From Bowmanella pacifica (GTDB taxonomy: Bacteria; Pseudomonadota; Gammaproteobacteria; Enterobacterales; Alteromonadaceae): a stretch of 64,000 bases of DNA. Positions 46,517 to 57,366 of the stretch are shown here, piece by piece (within the stretch, counting starts at the first letter, position 1; the number at the start of each line of letters is the position of its first letter). The notes beneath the pieces were generated by a model. It saw only the letters and a list, made by a program, of their open reading frames with translations. It was not told where the DNA came from and did not search any database. The position numbers and the translations under genes are program-made. The stretch lies in contig NZ_BMLS01000002.1 in the NCBI RefSeq assembly GCF_014645355.1, positions 186,001-250,000 of the forward strand. The letters run 5' to 3'.

Positions 46517-47949
46517 CGGTCAAGCCCCGCGGCTGCGGGGAACACCCTATGGCAACCGCAATGTTGCCGTCTGGTCTCGGTTTAGCCCCGCGACTGCGGG
46601 GAACACCGGCTGTACCTCCGGGGGGTGCTGGTTTACCGCGGTTTAGCCCCGCGACTGCGGGGAACACTCTTTGGGTGGTAGCTTTTCCACCAAAGGCGGC
46701 GGTTTAGCCCCGCGACTGCGGGGAACACTTTAACCACGTCGATTGATGACTCACTGTGCCCGGTTTAGCCCCGCGACTGCGGGGAACACGTCGCTGATTT
46801 CCCGCAACTGTTCTTTAGTATCGGTTTAGCCCCGCGACTGCGGGGAACACGCCGCGTTGGGTTTAAAAGCGTAATGGCCATGCGGTTTAGCCCCGCGACT
46901 GCGGGGAACACTAATCATGTGTTGTACGGTGCTGGCTCGTTGGCGGTTTAGCCCCGCGACTGCGGGGAACACAACGGCAAACAGCCCTATATCAGCAACG
47001 ACACCGGTTTAGCCCCGCGACTGCGGGGAACACGCCTGATTGGATAGTTCAATCATGTAGGGTTCCGGTTTAGCCCCGCGACTGCGGGGAACACAGTGGA
47101 CTCGCTGACAAGCAGAGTTTCACATACGGTTTAGCCCCGCGACTGCGGGGAACACCTCCGCAAGTGCGGCCAGACGCCCGGCAATTTCGGTTTAGCCCCG
47201 CGACTGCGGGGAACACTTGGAGTGGCTCTGGTTATCGTTGCGCGTCTCCGGTTTAGCCCCGCGACTGCGGGGAACACGATGATTTCGCGCGGGTAAGCGT
47301 ATGTCCCGCCGGTTTAGCCCCGCGACTGCGGGGAACACTTTAAGCCATCCATCTTGTCCGCGGCTTCAACCGGTTTAGCCCCGCGACTGCGGGGAACACT
47401 AAATCGACTTGAGAGGAATCAACTGTCATGACGGTTTAGCCCCGCGACTGCGGGGAACACTAATCACCCCTTAAACATTTCATCAGTCAGGGCGGTTTAG
47501 CCCCGCGACTGCGGGGAACACGTCAAGAGAATGAGCGCCCAGGAAAATGAAGCCGGTTTAGCCCCGCGACTGCGGGGAACACGTTAGAACAGTAGCTATC
47601 AAACACATACACGCCGGTTTAGCCCCGCGACTGCGGGGAACACCAACTGATCCAAATGGCACAAGATCCGCACAACGGTTTAGCCCCGCGACTGCGGGGA
47701 ACACTGTATATCACCGTTCTTGGCCAGTACATCAACCGGTTTAGCCCCGCGACTGCGGGGAACACTCTTTTGTCGTCCAGCGCCTTATCTAATTCCTCGG
47801 TTTAGCCCCGCGACTGCGGGGAACACGCATGGGATTCTATTCGTGAGGAGTTTATATTTCGGTTTAGCCCCGCGACTGCGGGGAACACGCATCCCTTACC
47901 ATTCCCGGCGCTCGTCGCGTCGGTTTAGCCCCGCGACTGCGGGGAACAC
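46517..47949 (-). CRISPR. Type I-E CRISPR array, 24 repeats and 23 spacers
   Basis: Repeats of 29 bp recur every 61 bp from 46517. On the minus strand the repeat starts GTGTTCCCCGC and ends GCGGGGCTAAACCG, the I-E type with a CCCCGC/GCGGGG hairpin and handle CTAAACCG. The repeat at 46517-46545 differs from consensus at three positions, which marks the trailer end. All spacers are 32 bp except that at 47827-47859 (33 bp), the second from the leader. The orientation of the repeat, the degenerate left end and the cas genes at the right all indicate transcription on the minus strand from a leader beyond 47949. I could not match any spacer to a known target or within the window. Confidence 0.98.
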
Positions 47950-48039
47950 TCCAAACGGAGCTATTTGATTTTAAAGCACTTTTTTATGCTTTGAAAATCT
48001 ACCAGCTGTTTGGGCTGAATTTCCAGCTTGTTAAAGAGC
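47950..48039 (-). promoter_or_regulatory. CRISPR leader, AT-rich, with boxA-like element
   Basis: The 90 bp between the cas2 stop and the first repeat are AT-rich. Directly after the cas2 stop, the minus strand reads GCTCTTTAACA (48029-48039), identical to the core of the rRNA-operon boxA that binds NusB/NusE. BoxA elements ahead of CRISPR arrays are known to prevent Rho termination of long arrays. An IHF core ATCAA occurs nearer the array but its 3' half does not fit. Confidence 0.75.
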
Positions 48040-49259
<1,220 letters not shown>

Positions 49260-49283
49260 TCCTTGTCTCCAAAAACTACAGGG

Positions 49284-49964
49284 TTAAACTCGCCTGATAA
49301 GCATCAGACCACAGCCAAAGGCTTTGGCCCTGCCAATCCCTGCTGATAGCTTGCCAATAAACAACTCTGGCTCCATTACTTTTATTACTCCTTGATAATC
49401 AACGGTCGAGAATCTTATAGGTGCCCTGGTATCACGCTTGTATGTGCAGTGTTGCTGATAACTCACCACATCCGGCTCCAGCTCCATTGCAACCCCTATC
49501 GCATTCAGTCGTTCTTCGTCCATCAGCCATTGCTTGGCGGCAGATTCCTGTACCTTCTTAACATGTTGAATATCCTTATCTTTGTTTTCAGGTAACTGAC
49601 GTTTGGCATGCATCAATACATCATGGGTCTTGCCATTTTTACTACCATCTTTGATGTTGATAGTGGGATTGGCGCGAAGTTGAAAAGCTAAACGACTACC
49701 AGGTTCCAGTTTGGGCGTAAAAGGCTTTACCTGCTGAGTAAAGATCTCAGGCCGATGTATGGGGGGAATGTGAGACAGCACATAGAATATCGGTGCCCCA
49801 TGGCATTGTTCTTCTCTAAATATAAACGGCCGTTCTGTGGCAGTCGGGTCGGCAAATAGCTTCCATAATAACTGGTGACTAGCGTAGGCTCCTTTGTCGA
49901 CCAATTTCACCAACTCTTTTTTCGCCAATGCACTGTTGTTCAAACTAACTTTAGATAAAAACAT
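49284..49964 (-). CDS. cas6e: crRNA-processing endoribonuclease Cas6e
   Basis: Protein of 226 aa. The catalytic histidine is likely in YASHQLLWKLFAD, and the C-terminal glycine-rich loop is GKLSAGIGRAKAFGCGLMLIRR. It cuts the repeat hairpin and stays bound to the 3' end of crRNA in Cascade. The ATG follows the cas5 stop directly. Length is slightly above the usual 199-215 aa. Confidence 0.95.
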   Translation of the reverse strand: MFLSKVSLNNSALAKKELVKLVDKGAYASHQLLWKLFADPTATERPFIFREEQCHGAPIFYVLSHIPPIHRPEIFTQQVKPFTPKLEPGSRLAFQLRANPTINIKDGSKNGKTHDVLMHAKRQLPENKDKDIQHVKKVQESAAKQWLMDEERLNAIGVAMELEPDVVSYQQHCTYKRDTRAPIRFSTVDYQGVIKVMEPELFIGKLSAGIGRAKAFGCGLMLIRRV

Positions 49965-50699
49965 CTAAGGTTTCTCCCTTTGCATGCTAGCACTGTGTTC
50001 AACACGGCTGGTAAATTGCCATCTTCCTCGGTGCACCGGCTCATCCCACACTTTATTGCTACTTACACCACGGAGTGAACCAGACACCATGCCTTCCTGC
50101 CAGTAGTAAGCCGCACGCTCCGATTTAGGGAGCCACATCCTGTCTTCATCAATACTGCCCAGCAAAGGCTCGAATGCGATGTCCAACGCCGTCTGCAGAT
50201 CATCTGTTGATGTCAGTTGAGGCGAAAGCGGGGCTGCCAATGGGCAAGATTTCCGACCGAGATAGAGGGTAAACTTGGGCTTCAGTAAGGCTTGTTGGAT
50301 TTGTTGTATATCCCACTTACTGTTATCAGTCACTTCAATGGCTACAATCCACAGTCCGTCACTGCGAAAATCCCTGCTCGACAAAACAGTATTTAGTTTG
50401 TCCCCTTTTAACTCGTCTTTGCGAGTCCGAAGTACCGACTTTCGGTCTTGGGAAGGTACTTGGGCAGTATGAAAGTCACGCAGCAGAACCCCGGCAGAAA
50501 TTTGCTTGATAGCAAATCGCAGGCTGGCGTTCAATTTGTCGTGCTGCGCCTGCTCTTCACGTTTAATACCTAACGCTGCTGCGACCAGCCCCAGTAGCGC
50601 GGAGCGAGTTGGCCGCAATGCGCTAGGTCGGTCACTGCCAACGGCAGGCTCTCCCCAACTAGCCATCGGCCCGTAAAGCCTGAAAACCAAATATTCCAT
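49965..50699 (-). CDS. cas5e: Cascade subunit Cas5e
   Basis: Start taken at the ATG (MEYLVFRLYGPMASWG), which has GGTGG just upstream, giving 244 aa; a GTG three codons earlier is the alternative. Conserved segments: GSDRPSALRPTRSALLGLVAAALGI and LYLGRKSCPLAAPL. It binds the 5' handle of crRNA. It sits between cas7e and cas6e in the canonical order. Confidence 0.96.
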   Translation of the reverse strand: MEYLVFRLYGPMASWGEPAVGSDRPSALRPTRSALLGLVAAALGIKREEQAQHDKLNASLRFAIKQISAGVLLRDFHTAQVPSQDRKSVLRTRKDELKGDKLNTVLSSRDFRSDGLWIVAIEVTDNSKWDIQQIQQALLKPKFTLYLGRKSCPLAAPLSPQLTSTDDLQTALDIAFEPLLGSIDEDRMWLPKSERAAYYWQEGMVSGSLRGVSSNKVWDEPVHRGRWQFTSRVEHSASMQREKP

Positions 50700-50709
50700 A
50701 ACCGCCACC

Positions 50710-51744
50710 TTAATCGGCTATAAAGCGAATCAGCTCATCAAAACTACCCTCACCCGTCACCGCATTGATATGCTGACGAGCATCGGCACAGGCACCGTAT
50801 ACCTTGTCAAAGTTATCAACCTGCTTTTCTAATTTAGAAATAGCTTGGCCTGCCTGGTCTTCGTCATACACGGGTTGTAAAAATGCCACAGATAACGAAC
50901 GGGGCTGTTGATCACCTTTTTCCGCCAGCACGTATGAGGCGTAAGCACGAGAAGCGAAACTGTTTTGCTTTCCTTTTGGGGAGACTTTCATCGCGGCTTC
51001 AGCTAGTGCAGCAATAGCACAATTGGCCAACTCCACATTACCGGCCAGGTTTTCAACTAATTGCTCTTTATCGATACACAGATAGCTGTAAAACAGCGCG
51101 GCGGCAAAACCCGCTTCACCAATATGCCCGGCACCGGTTTCGTCTTCAGCCACATTCAAATCATCTACAGCGGTAAAATAGTCATCCTCGACTGCCACGC
51201 TATGCACACTGATGGCATGGGCAACCTGGCAGGCAGCTTCGACATTAAACTCCGGGCTGGAAGCCAACATGCGTCCAAACAGCGCGATATCGACTGCACT
51301 ATTGTCGGCACGCAGTAATTTCAATTCTTCCTCTTGCGGTGCCCTATTCTCTGACGCCAGCAACGCCACCAACTGATCAACACCCTGTTGTTCAGCCGGA
51401 CTAACGTGTGCCAGTTGTTCAATTTCCAACGAGTCTTTTTTCAGCTTGCCGAATTGCTTGGCAATACTTGCCGCCCACTCGTCAGCGTTTTTCTTCTCAA
51501 CCCCCTTGGCTTGCAGTTGCTGCGCCGCGACAACTCCCAGCTTTTTAGTACGGGTACCAATAGAACCTGCCATGGCAGACTCAAATAAGTCAGAAACACG
51601 CCAATTCCGCTTCAAACTTTGCGAACTGACACGCAGTCGCTCAGAGCCGCCCATACGGGCGGTTTTGGGCCTGCCCAAATCATCCCGGTTCAGATTGGAG
51701 GGCGGATAAGAAGTTAGCAGATGCAATTGAATAAATTTGCTCAT
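50710..51744 (-). CDS. cas7e: Cascade backbone subunit Cas7e
   Basis: Protein of 344 aa. It starts FIQLHLLTSYPPSNLNRDD and continues GRPKTARMGGSERLRVSSQSLKRNWR, both diagnostic of Cas7e/CasC. Six copies form the backbone along crRNA. It follows cas11 by 16 bp. Confidence 0.97.
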   Translation of the reverse strand: MSKFIQLHLLTSYPPSNLNRDDLGRPKTARMGGSERLRVSSQSLKRNWRVSDLFESAMAGSIGTRTKKLGVVAAQQLQAKGVEKKNADEWAASIAKQFGKLKKDSLEIEQLAHVSPAEQQGVDQLVALLASENRAPQEEELKLLRADNSAVDIALFGRMLASSPEFNVEAACQVAHAISVHSVAVEDDYFTAVDDLNVAEDETGAGHIGEAGFAAALFYSYLCIDKEQLVENLAGNVELANCAIAALAEAAMKVSPKGKQNSFASRAYASYVLAEKGDQQPRSLSVAFLQPVYDEDQAGQAISKLEKQVDNFDKVYGACADARQHINAVTGEGSFDELIRFIAD

Positions 51745-51760
51745 GATATTTCCTTATTGA

Positions 51761-52360
51761 CTAATGAGATTGGGACGCTTTGTAATATGCCAGTGCCCAG
51801 CGCACTGCCAGGTTATTGCTAGACATTTCAGCACGCCGGTAATAGCGTTCATCAAACCAGCTAAGAATGTCATCGGCCAAAGACAGGACGTTGACCTTCC
51901 TATCTATTTGCTTGATCAAACGATGCAGTCTGGTAAAAAATTCATTCTCAGTTTTCGCTTGTTGCAGCGCCTGAAAGCGCATTTCACTGACCCTGGCTTT
52001 GTCCGTTCCCTCTTTAACTTCACCGAGACTGGCGGCAAAAGGCTTTTCTGTCTGGGTTTCGACATAAGCCAAAACACCGACAATACAAGCCCAGGCCATC
52101 ACCCGATGGTCGGCGGCATCAGCCTGAACTTCCTCTGGTAATGCATGCCACAAAGATCTAAAACCATCGGTAAGCAAAACCGAAGCCGGAGAATCACAAC
52201 GGCGCAGCTCGGCCCTTCTTTTACTCGGTGCAGCCTTGCGCTTGTGCTTTTTCAGTTGTTCTGGAGATAAGACCATTGCCTCCCACCAGTTGAGTAGCGC
52301 CAGTCTGATTTCCTGCTGTTGCAAGAGAGAATGACGGGCATAAACGGGTTGCTCACTCAT
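51761..52360 (-). CDS. cas11: Cascade small subunit Cas11e (Cse2)
   Basis: All-helical basic protein of 199 aa, with LALLNWWEAMVLSPEQLKKHKRKAAPSKRRAELRRCDSP split at the charged stretch, typical of Cse2. Two copies stabilise the target strand. It overlaps cas8e by 4 bp. Confidence 0.93.
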   Translation of the reverse strand: MSEQPVYARHSLLQQQEIRLALLNWWEAMVLSPEQLKKHKRKAAPSKRRAELRRCDSPASVLLTDGFRSLWHALPEEVQADAADHRVMAWACIVGVLAYVETQTEKPFAASLGEVKEGTDKARVSEMRFQALQQAKTENEFFTRLHRLIKQIDRKVNVLSLADDILSWFDERYYRRAEMSSNNLAVRWALAYYKASQSH

Positions 52361-53964
52361 GCGGCCTGCTCCTTGGTTGAATCTGGGATGTGATAGGTAC
52401 TTTTAAATGTCTGCGCGGTTTTGCCTTTATACAGCCATCCGGCCAGCAACATTCGCGCTTGGATTTTTCGTTTGGTGCTACGGTCTGCTTGCAGAGTGGA
52501 TATAACGACCTGGTCAAACAAATCCAGGGTTTGCCGCTGAATGTGTGTTAGCCAAAACCTTGCAGTATCGGCAGATACCTGACCCGCCCCAGACTGCAAA
52601 TCATCAAGCACTGCACTAACCGATTGAAAAAATACGGCTTCGGTGTTTTGCCAGAATTGTTTCTCAAATTGACTGACATCACCTTTGGCTTCTGCTGGGC
52701 GCTCAAACCAAGCAGATTTTATCTGACTTCTGAGCATCGAATTGGCCTGCGAGGCCAACTCGACAAAATCTTTCACATAGACAAGGAAAGCTTCTTTAGC
52801 AGGCTCTTCAATCTCGTACAAAGGGAATTGTACCGAGTACCAACCTCTGGCTTTCATATTGTCCATATCAAAGCCGAAGGCCCAAAGGCGGTAATGCTGA
52901 TTGTCTCTGCGACCGTGGTTATGCTCAAAAGAATCGATGACTTTAGCCCGTATATAGCCATCTTCCTTTACATCAAGATTCAACGTATGCCACTGGCGAT
53001 AACCGATTCCCCCCGGTTGACCTTTTACCGAAAAATGTTCCTCTTCCGGCTTTTTCGGATTAAAGCGATAAGGGGTAAGAGGATGAGACCAGGTGCCAGC
53101 ATAGTTAGCACCAAAATTTTGCGTCACATACTGGCTCACACTAAAGTCAGCCTGCTGTCCCGACAACTGGCATATTGCAGGCTTAGGCTCCACTTGCAGT
53201 CGAATCCGCCTGGGCATGGCCCAATACATCTGTAGTGGATGCACATCCTTGTCCTGCATGTAGATTTCAGAGCCTTTCTTTTCGCTGGTTCGGGTTTTAG
53301 CCAACCAGGGAAATACCGTCGCACTGTGCAAATCCGCTTGAGGGTAGTTAAACAGATTCCGGCTTAAAACATTCAGCCAAAGTTTCTGCCACAGACTGCT
53401 ATTATCCTCTTCCGGTAATACTAACGTGGTTAACGGCCCTCCGCCCCGTAGTCCGGTTCGATGGCCCTGACCGCCGGAAGGTGCATTGATCTGCAAAGTG
53501 AAAAGCGCCATCGCCGCCATGGCAGGCGACAGGCATTCGCCAATGCTCCGTTTGATAAAGTGATCGGTATTGAGTTTCAGGGTATTGCCTCCCGGCGCTT
53601 CAATCAGCAGAGACGAGACTGATACAGGAGCCGCATTCAAGTGCTCAAAATCCTGCATAAACATCGGCCCTTGCTGGCTATCGGGATAAAACAACTGGAA
53701 GGCATGAGCCGCTTGATTAAATCGTTGCTGCAGCACATCCTGGTTAGGAGGCTCTTGCCAGAGTTGTCGCCACGCCTTCTTATCTTCCGGGGCCAACAGT
53801 GTTTGCAGCAAGCCAATAGCAAACTGATAGGCCGCCCCCTGAAAATCAGCCCTGGGCAAAGCAAAATCCACAATATCTGAATTGGAAAGGTGGCTGATGG
53901 GTAGAGTAACCACCTGTCCATCCTTTGTTTTAAAGGGCAGCCAAGGATCGATAAGTAAATTCAT
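52357..53964 (-). CDS. cas8e: Cascade large subunit Cas8e (Cse1)
   Basis: Protein of 535 aa beginning MNLLIDPWLPFKTKDGQ, with LPRADFQGAAYQFAIGLLQTLLAP and NAPSGGQGHRTGLRGGGPLTTL, which are strongly conserved in Cse1. It recognises the PAM and recruits Cas3. It overlaps cas3 and cas11 by 4 bp on either side, so the subunits are translationally coupled. Confidence 0.97.
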   Translation of the reverse strand: MNLLIDPWLPFKTKDGQVVTLPISHLSNSDIVDFALPRADFQGAAYQFAIGLLQTLLAPEDKKAWRQLWQEPPNQDVLQQRFNQAAHAFQLFYPDSQQGPMFMQDFEHLNAAPVSVSSLLIEAPGGNTLKLNTDHFIKRSIGECLSPAMAAMALFTLQINAPSGGQGHRTGLRGGGPLTTLVLPEEDNSSLWQKLWLNVLSRNLFNYPQADLHSATVFPWLAKTRTSEKKGSEIYMQDKDVHPLQMYWAMPRRIRLQVEPKPAICQLSGQQADFSVSQYVTQNFGANYAGTWSHPLTPYRFNPKKPEEEHFSVKGQPGGIGYRQWHTLNLDVKEDGYIRAKVIDSFEHNHGRRDNQHYRLWAFGFDMDNMKARGWYSVQFPLYEIEEPAKEAFLVYVKDFVELASQANSMLRSQIKSAWFERPAEAKGDVSQFEKQFWQNTEAVFFQSVSAVLDDLQSGAGQVSADTARFWLTHIQRQTLDLFDQVVISTLQADRSTKRKIQARMLLAGWLYKGKTAQTFKSTYHIPDSTKEQAA

Positions 53965-56732
53965 TGCACCTCCTCATTTTGCATTTTCACCACTCCTTTC
54001 TGAGAACAATAACTGAAATTGCTATCCAATTCCGGTAACCAACATTGCAAAAACTTGATTGCCGGAAATCTCTCGCTTAGTGCTCTAACCTGCGCTTCCA
54101 AGTGTTCAGGGATGATGGCTAAGCAATCAGCTGTTTTGCGCTTTTCCAGCTTTACAGTGCTTAAGGCAACCGGATATTTGGTGTCACCAATCAGTGGTTC
54201 CAGGCTACCGGCATTGGTTGATCGCAAGACCAACACCTCTACATACTCCAAATCACTAAAACGCGTACTAATTTCAATACTGTCGTCAAACCAATGAATG
54301 GCACTGGCTTGGTTATAGCCCAGCTCCCATTGTATTTTTTGCTGGTTGGCAGCACCTTGCATTTGCCTGTCTTTACTCACTGCCAGTAAATGTTTATCGG
54401 TGAGACTATCCGGGATCTGCTCACGGGCATTTTCACCGTAAACCGCTTCGATTAGCTGTCGTGCTTGTAAGGGCATACGAATCGCCCCCAGTTCTCTAAG
54501 AATTCTTAAGCCCAGCCAAAGCTTTCCGGGTGAGCGGTAAACAGCCTCAGTGTCCCTAAACTGGCGGGATAACCAATCCACCTTGGGTTCATCCTGCCAC
54601 TCGGGGCAATGGACTAATAGCAGGGGAGCGGGTCGGTGCTCGGTAATACCGGCCTGATATTGACGCTGCGCATTACGGGTATGGCGATGCAGCCGACCGG
54701 CTCGCTGAATCAAATCATCAATAGGGCAAAGATCGCTGATCATCAGATCGGCATCAGCGTCCAGGCTTTCCTGAAAAACCTGGGTACAAATTAGGATCTT
54801 TCCTGCCCTATCTTTCGCCATTGAGGCTTTGCCGAAAATTGCCAGCACTTTGTCTTCAATACGCTTTCTATCGCCTAGAACAAAGCGGCTATGAAACAAC
54901 AGTACATTTTCCTCAGTTCCCAATTGTTCAACCACTGCCTCATAGGCACGTAGCGCGTCTTTCACCGAATTGCGCACCCAAACCACACATTGATTTTCTT
55001 GCGCGGCGTTAACCAGCAGGTCTACACAATCAGCTTCGCTATGTACAAATTCGACAGCCAGTTCCCGGCTGACCTCTGGACGACTATTCATTTCAGTTTC
55101 ATTGAAATAACCGTTCGCACTGACATGCGTGGTCAGCGGAAAATTAAAATTCTGTGGAATTTGCGGCTGGGCAATATGCGCGGCCTGTTGCCAGCTTTGG
55201 CATAATTTACTGCGCTGCATGGTAGATAGAGTGGCACTTAATAAAATCGCACTACCGCCCTGGCGCAGGTGCATTTGCAACAGATCGTCTAGAAGTTCCA
55301 GCATATAACTGTCGGCACTGTGCACTTCATCAAAGATCAAGACTTTGCGATGCAGCCCCAGCAGTCGTAAAACCTGATGTTTTCTGGGTAAAATCGCCAA
55401 TAGGGCTTGATCGATAGTCCCCACACCAACCGGGGCCAACAGTGCCTTTTTTCGTGAATCTGCCAGCCATTGATTACAGAAACTACTGGTGGATTCATCT
55501 TCCCTGGCATAGTTATCGTCCAAATGGTACGGCACCAATTCAGGCTCACCGATACTGGCCTGATATTCTTCATCCATCTTGTTGGCACCATGCGCCAACA
55601 CCAGGCTAGGAGCTGCGGCTCCTTCTTTGCGGTACATTTTTCTGTAGTGGTTAGCCACCCGTTTATACATGGCGTTGGACGTAGCCATAGTAGGTAAACC
55701 AAAATAGAAGCCATCGGCATGCCCCAGCGCCATCATCCGATGGGTCAAGGCCAGTGCAGCTTCGGTTTTCCCTGCTCCAGTGACATCTTCCAGAATAAAT
55801 AATTGCCCTGGACCATCTATCACCACTAACTCGGCCCAACGTTGCAATGGTGACGGGCTAAAGCCAAACTGCTGTGCTACCGAGTCAAACCCATTAATGG
55901 CTAACGGTTTGAACAACTCTGTTTTAGCCACAGCCTGTTCGGCTCTTGATAACGCCGAAATCCAATAATCGGCTAGTGATTCAGGGGAATCTTGATAATT
56001 AAAAATACTGCTATCCGAGCCCAGCCAGTCCGATAACACCGCCATTCCAGCCAATTGCCAACTTATCTGTTTAAATCTATCTAACCAATCCCTTTGATAG
56101 AGTAATTCAGTAGGCCAATTAACTGGAATAAGGCAATAGACCTGTTTGATAAAATCGGCCGCGGCTAACAAGTCCTTTTCCCGGCAGTAAGACTGGAAAA
56201 AGCGTTTTTGCTCAACTTTGTCGGTACTTCTCTGGATGGGCTTACCGTGATGCCCCATTGATATATCCAACAGCAAAAACAAAAAATCTTCACTGTCGTC
56301 ATCATCAGCAAGTGCTAGGTCTTGCTCCAAATCCAACAAACGCCGTTCGAATAGTTGAAATAGCAACACCGCACCGAGCATATCGTGCCGGGCATTTTTG
56401 GCATCGTATGGGGGACAATTCTCGTAACTGATCAGTGGGGAATCAGGAAATTGCTTTAGCCCCTGAAAGGCTGCAGCAAATTTACCTAAGTCATGCAGCA
56501 ACAGAGCAAAGACAAACATTTGTCTTAGTTGGTCTGTATCAATCTGCAAAAATTCAGCAATATCCTGAGCAAGCCGACTTTGCTGGGACAACAGACGATG
56601 GCCCACCGCCGCTACATCAAGGCAATGATAAGGTAACAGATGATACTGAGGCACATCCTCTGCCGAGGCGTTTGCTTTGCCCCAGTATCGATAGATACTG
56701 TCTGAATGGGATTTTATATCCGCGCTAATCAT
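53961..56732 (-). CDS. cas3: CRISPR helicase-nuclease Cas3
   Basis: Start set at the ATG (MISADIKSHSDSIYRYWGK) preceded by AAAGGA, giving 923 aa. The HD nuclease domain has YHCLDVAAVGHRLL, LLHDLGKFAAAFQG and SMGHHGKP. The SF2 helicase has Walker A EDVTGAGKTEAALAL, the DEVH box LIFDEVHSAD, ILLSATLS and motif VI QRAGRLHRH. It degrades DNA marked by Cascade. The start overlaps the zinc-ribbon gene stop as ATGA. Confidence 0.97.
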   Translation of the reverse strand: MISADIKSHSDSIYRYWGKANASAEDVPQYHLLPYHCLDVAAVGHRLLSQQSRLAQDIAEFLQIDTDQLRQMFVFALLLHDLGKFAAAFQGLKQFPDSPLISYENCPPYDAKNARHDMLGAVLLFQLFERRLLDLEQDLALADDDDSEDFLFLLLDISMGHHGKPIQRSTDKVEQKRFFQSYCREKDLLAAADFIKQVYCLIPVNWPTELLYQRDWLDRFKQISWQLAGMAVLSDWLGSDSSIFNYQDSPESLADYWISALSRAEQAVAKTELFKPLAINGFDSVAQQFGFSPSPLQRWAELVVIDGPGQLFILEDVTGAGKTEAALALTHRMMALGHADGFYFGLPTMATSNAMYKRVANHYRKMYRKEGAAAPSLVLAHGANKMDEEYQASIGEPELVPYHLDDNYAREDESTSSFCNQWLADSRKKALLAPVGVGTIDQALLAILPRKHQVLRLLGLHRKVLIFDEVHSADSYMLELLDDLLQMHLRQGGSAILLSATLSTMQRSKLCQSWQQAAHIAQPQIPQNFNFPLTTHVSANGYFNETEMNSRPEVSRELAVEFVHSEADCVDLLVNAAQENQCVVWVRNSVKDALRAYEAVVEQLGTEENVLLFHSRFVLGDRKRIEDKVLAIFGKASMAKDRAGKILICTQVFQESLDADADLMISDLCPIDDLIQRAGRLHRHTRNAQRQYQAGITEHRPAPLLLVHCPEWQDEPKVDWLSRQFRDTEAVYRSPGKLWLGLRILRELGAIRMPLQARQLIEAVYGENAREQIPDSLTDKHLLAVSKDRQMQGAANQQKIQWELGYNQASAIHWFDDSIEISTRFSDLEYVEVLVLRSTNAGSLEPLIGDTKYPVALSTVKLEKRKTADCLAIIPEHLEAQVRALSERFPAIKFLQCWLPELDSNFSYCSQKGVVKMQNEEVQ

Positions 56733-57016
56733 CTGAGATTCCTTTCGCTCTGCAGAGCAATTGTTATGCTGATCTGTTGCATAGAATAAAAATCCACCCC
56801 GCACCCCATACACTGCCAGGCCCGGTAGGGTTCACCAGCGCAGATGTGGCCCATATCGCAGCCGCCCAGTACGATTTTTCCTTCTTGGTGTGCTTTCTGT
56901 GTTTTCTGATCGTCCGCCAGGCCATAAACATAGTCGGCGATGGTTTTTGCACCGCAGCTTGGGCATTGGCGGGGCTTAACTTGATGTAAAAACTGATTGT
57001 TATGCTCAATACTCAC
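56729..57016 (-). CDS. Small zinc-ribbon protein coupled to cas3
   Basis: Protein of 95 aa with two cysteine pairs, CPSCGAKTIADYVYGL near residue 18 and WQCMGCGVDFY near residue 70, and the conserved KIVLGGCDMGH between. This resembles a widespread small zinc-ribbon family of unknown function. It is not a named Cas protein. It overlaps cas3 by 4 bp, so the two are likely translated together, and lies 12 bp after the yggL homologue. Confidence 0.75.
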   Translation of the reverse strand: MSIEHNNQFLHQVKPRQCPSCGAKTIADYVYGLADDQKTQKAHQEGKIVLGGCDMGHICAGEPYRAWQCMGCGVDFYSMQQISITIALQSERNLR

Positions 57017-57028
57017 AAGCTAACTCCA

Positions 57029-57366
57029 TCATGCTTGGTCGGCATACCAGGCGTTGTTTAAAGGCGAGAGTACAACGTTCTTTATGTACCTTTGTGCGCT
57101 TAGCCAGTCATGTAGCAATTGCCGCTGAACTTGAGTGACACTGTCGTAACGTCCGTTAGCGCAGATATATCCGCTAACTTGTCCAGCGCCGCCAAAGTAA
57201 AGGTGCTGACTTTCCAACCAATCTAAGAAGGCATCAATCCACATATCTTCATCTTCCCCTGCCAGGTCCAGGCTGCAATCCACATCCATACCCAGCACAG
57301 TAAACTCCCCCAGATACAGCTTTTTCTGAGGCGGCGGGATTTATTGTCATATCGTGCTTTCATCAT
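57029..57366 (-). pseudogene. yggL: YggL (DUF469) homologue with an apparent single-base frameshift
   Basis: From ATG at 57366 the frame reads MMKARYDNKSRRLRK, which matches the YggL start (RSRRLRKKM). At the run of five A in CTCAGAAAAAGCTG the frame leaves the family; adding one A gives KKLYLGEFTVLGMDVDC and the remainder LDLAGEDEDMWIDAF, VSGYICANGRYDSVT, HDWLSAQRYIKNVVLSPLNNAW. With the shift corrected the length is 112 aa, near the E. coli YggL (108). YggL binds the ribosome. Possible causes are a real deletion, slippage on the A-run, or a read error. The downstream frame alone gives 89 aa from a GTG. Confidence 0.75.

Noticed and set aside
46443-46667. 74-aa open frame on the minus strand
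   Set aside because: It overlaps the trailer end of the array and has the same repeated residues.
46517-47949. Spacers targeting genes in this window
   Set aside because: By eye no spacer matched any other part of the window; some look like coding DNA but targets are unknown. A proper search is needed to decide.
47720-47968. 82-aa open frame on the plus strand
   Set aside because: It runs through CRISPR repeats; the protein is a periodic artefact of the repeat.
47950-48039. IHF site in the CRISPR leader
   Set aside because: AATCAA is present but the distal TTR half of the consensus does not follow at the right spacing.
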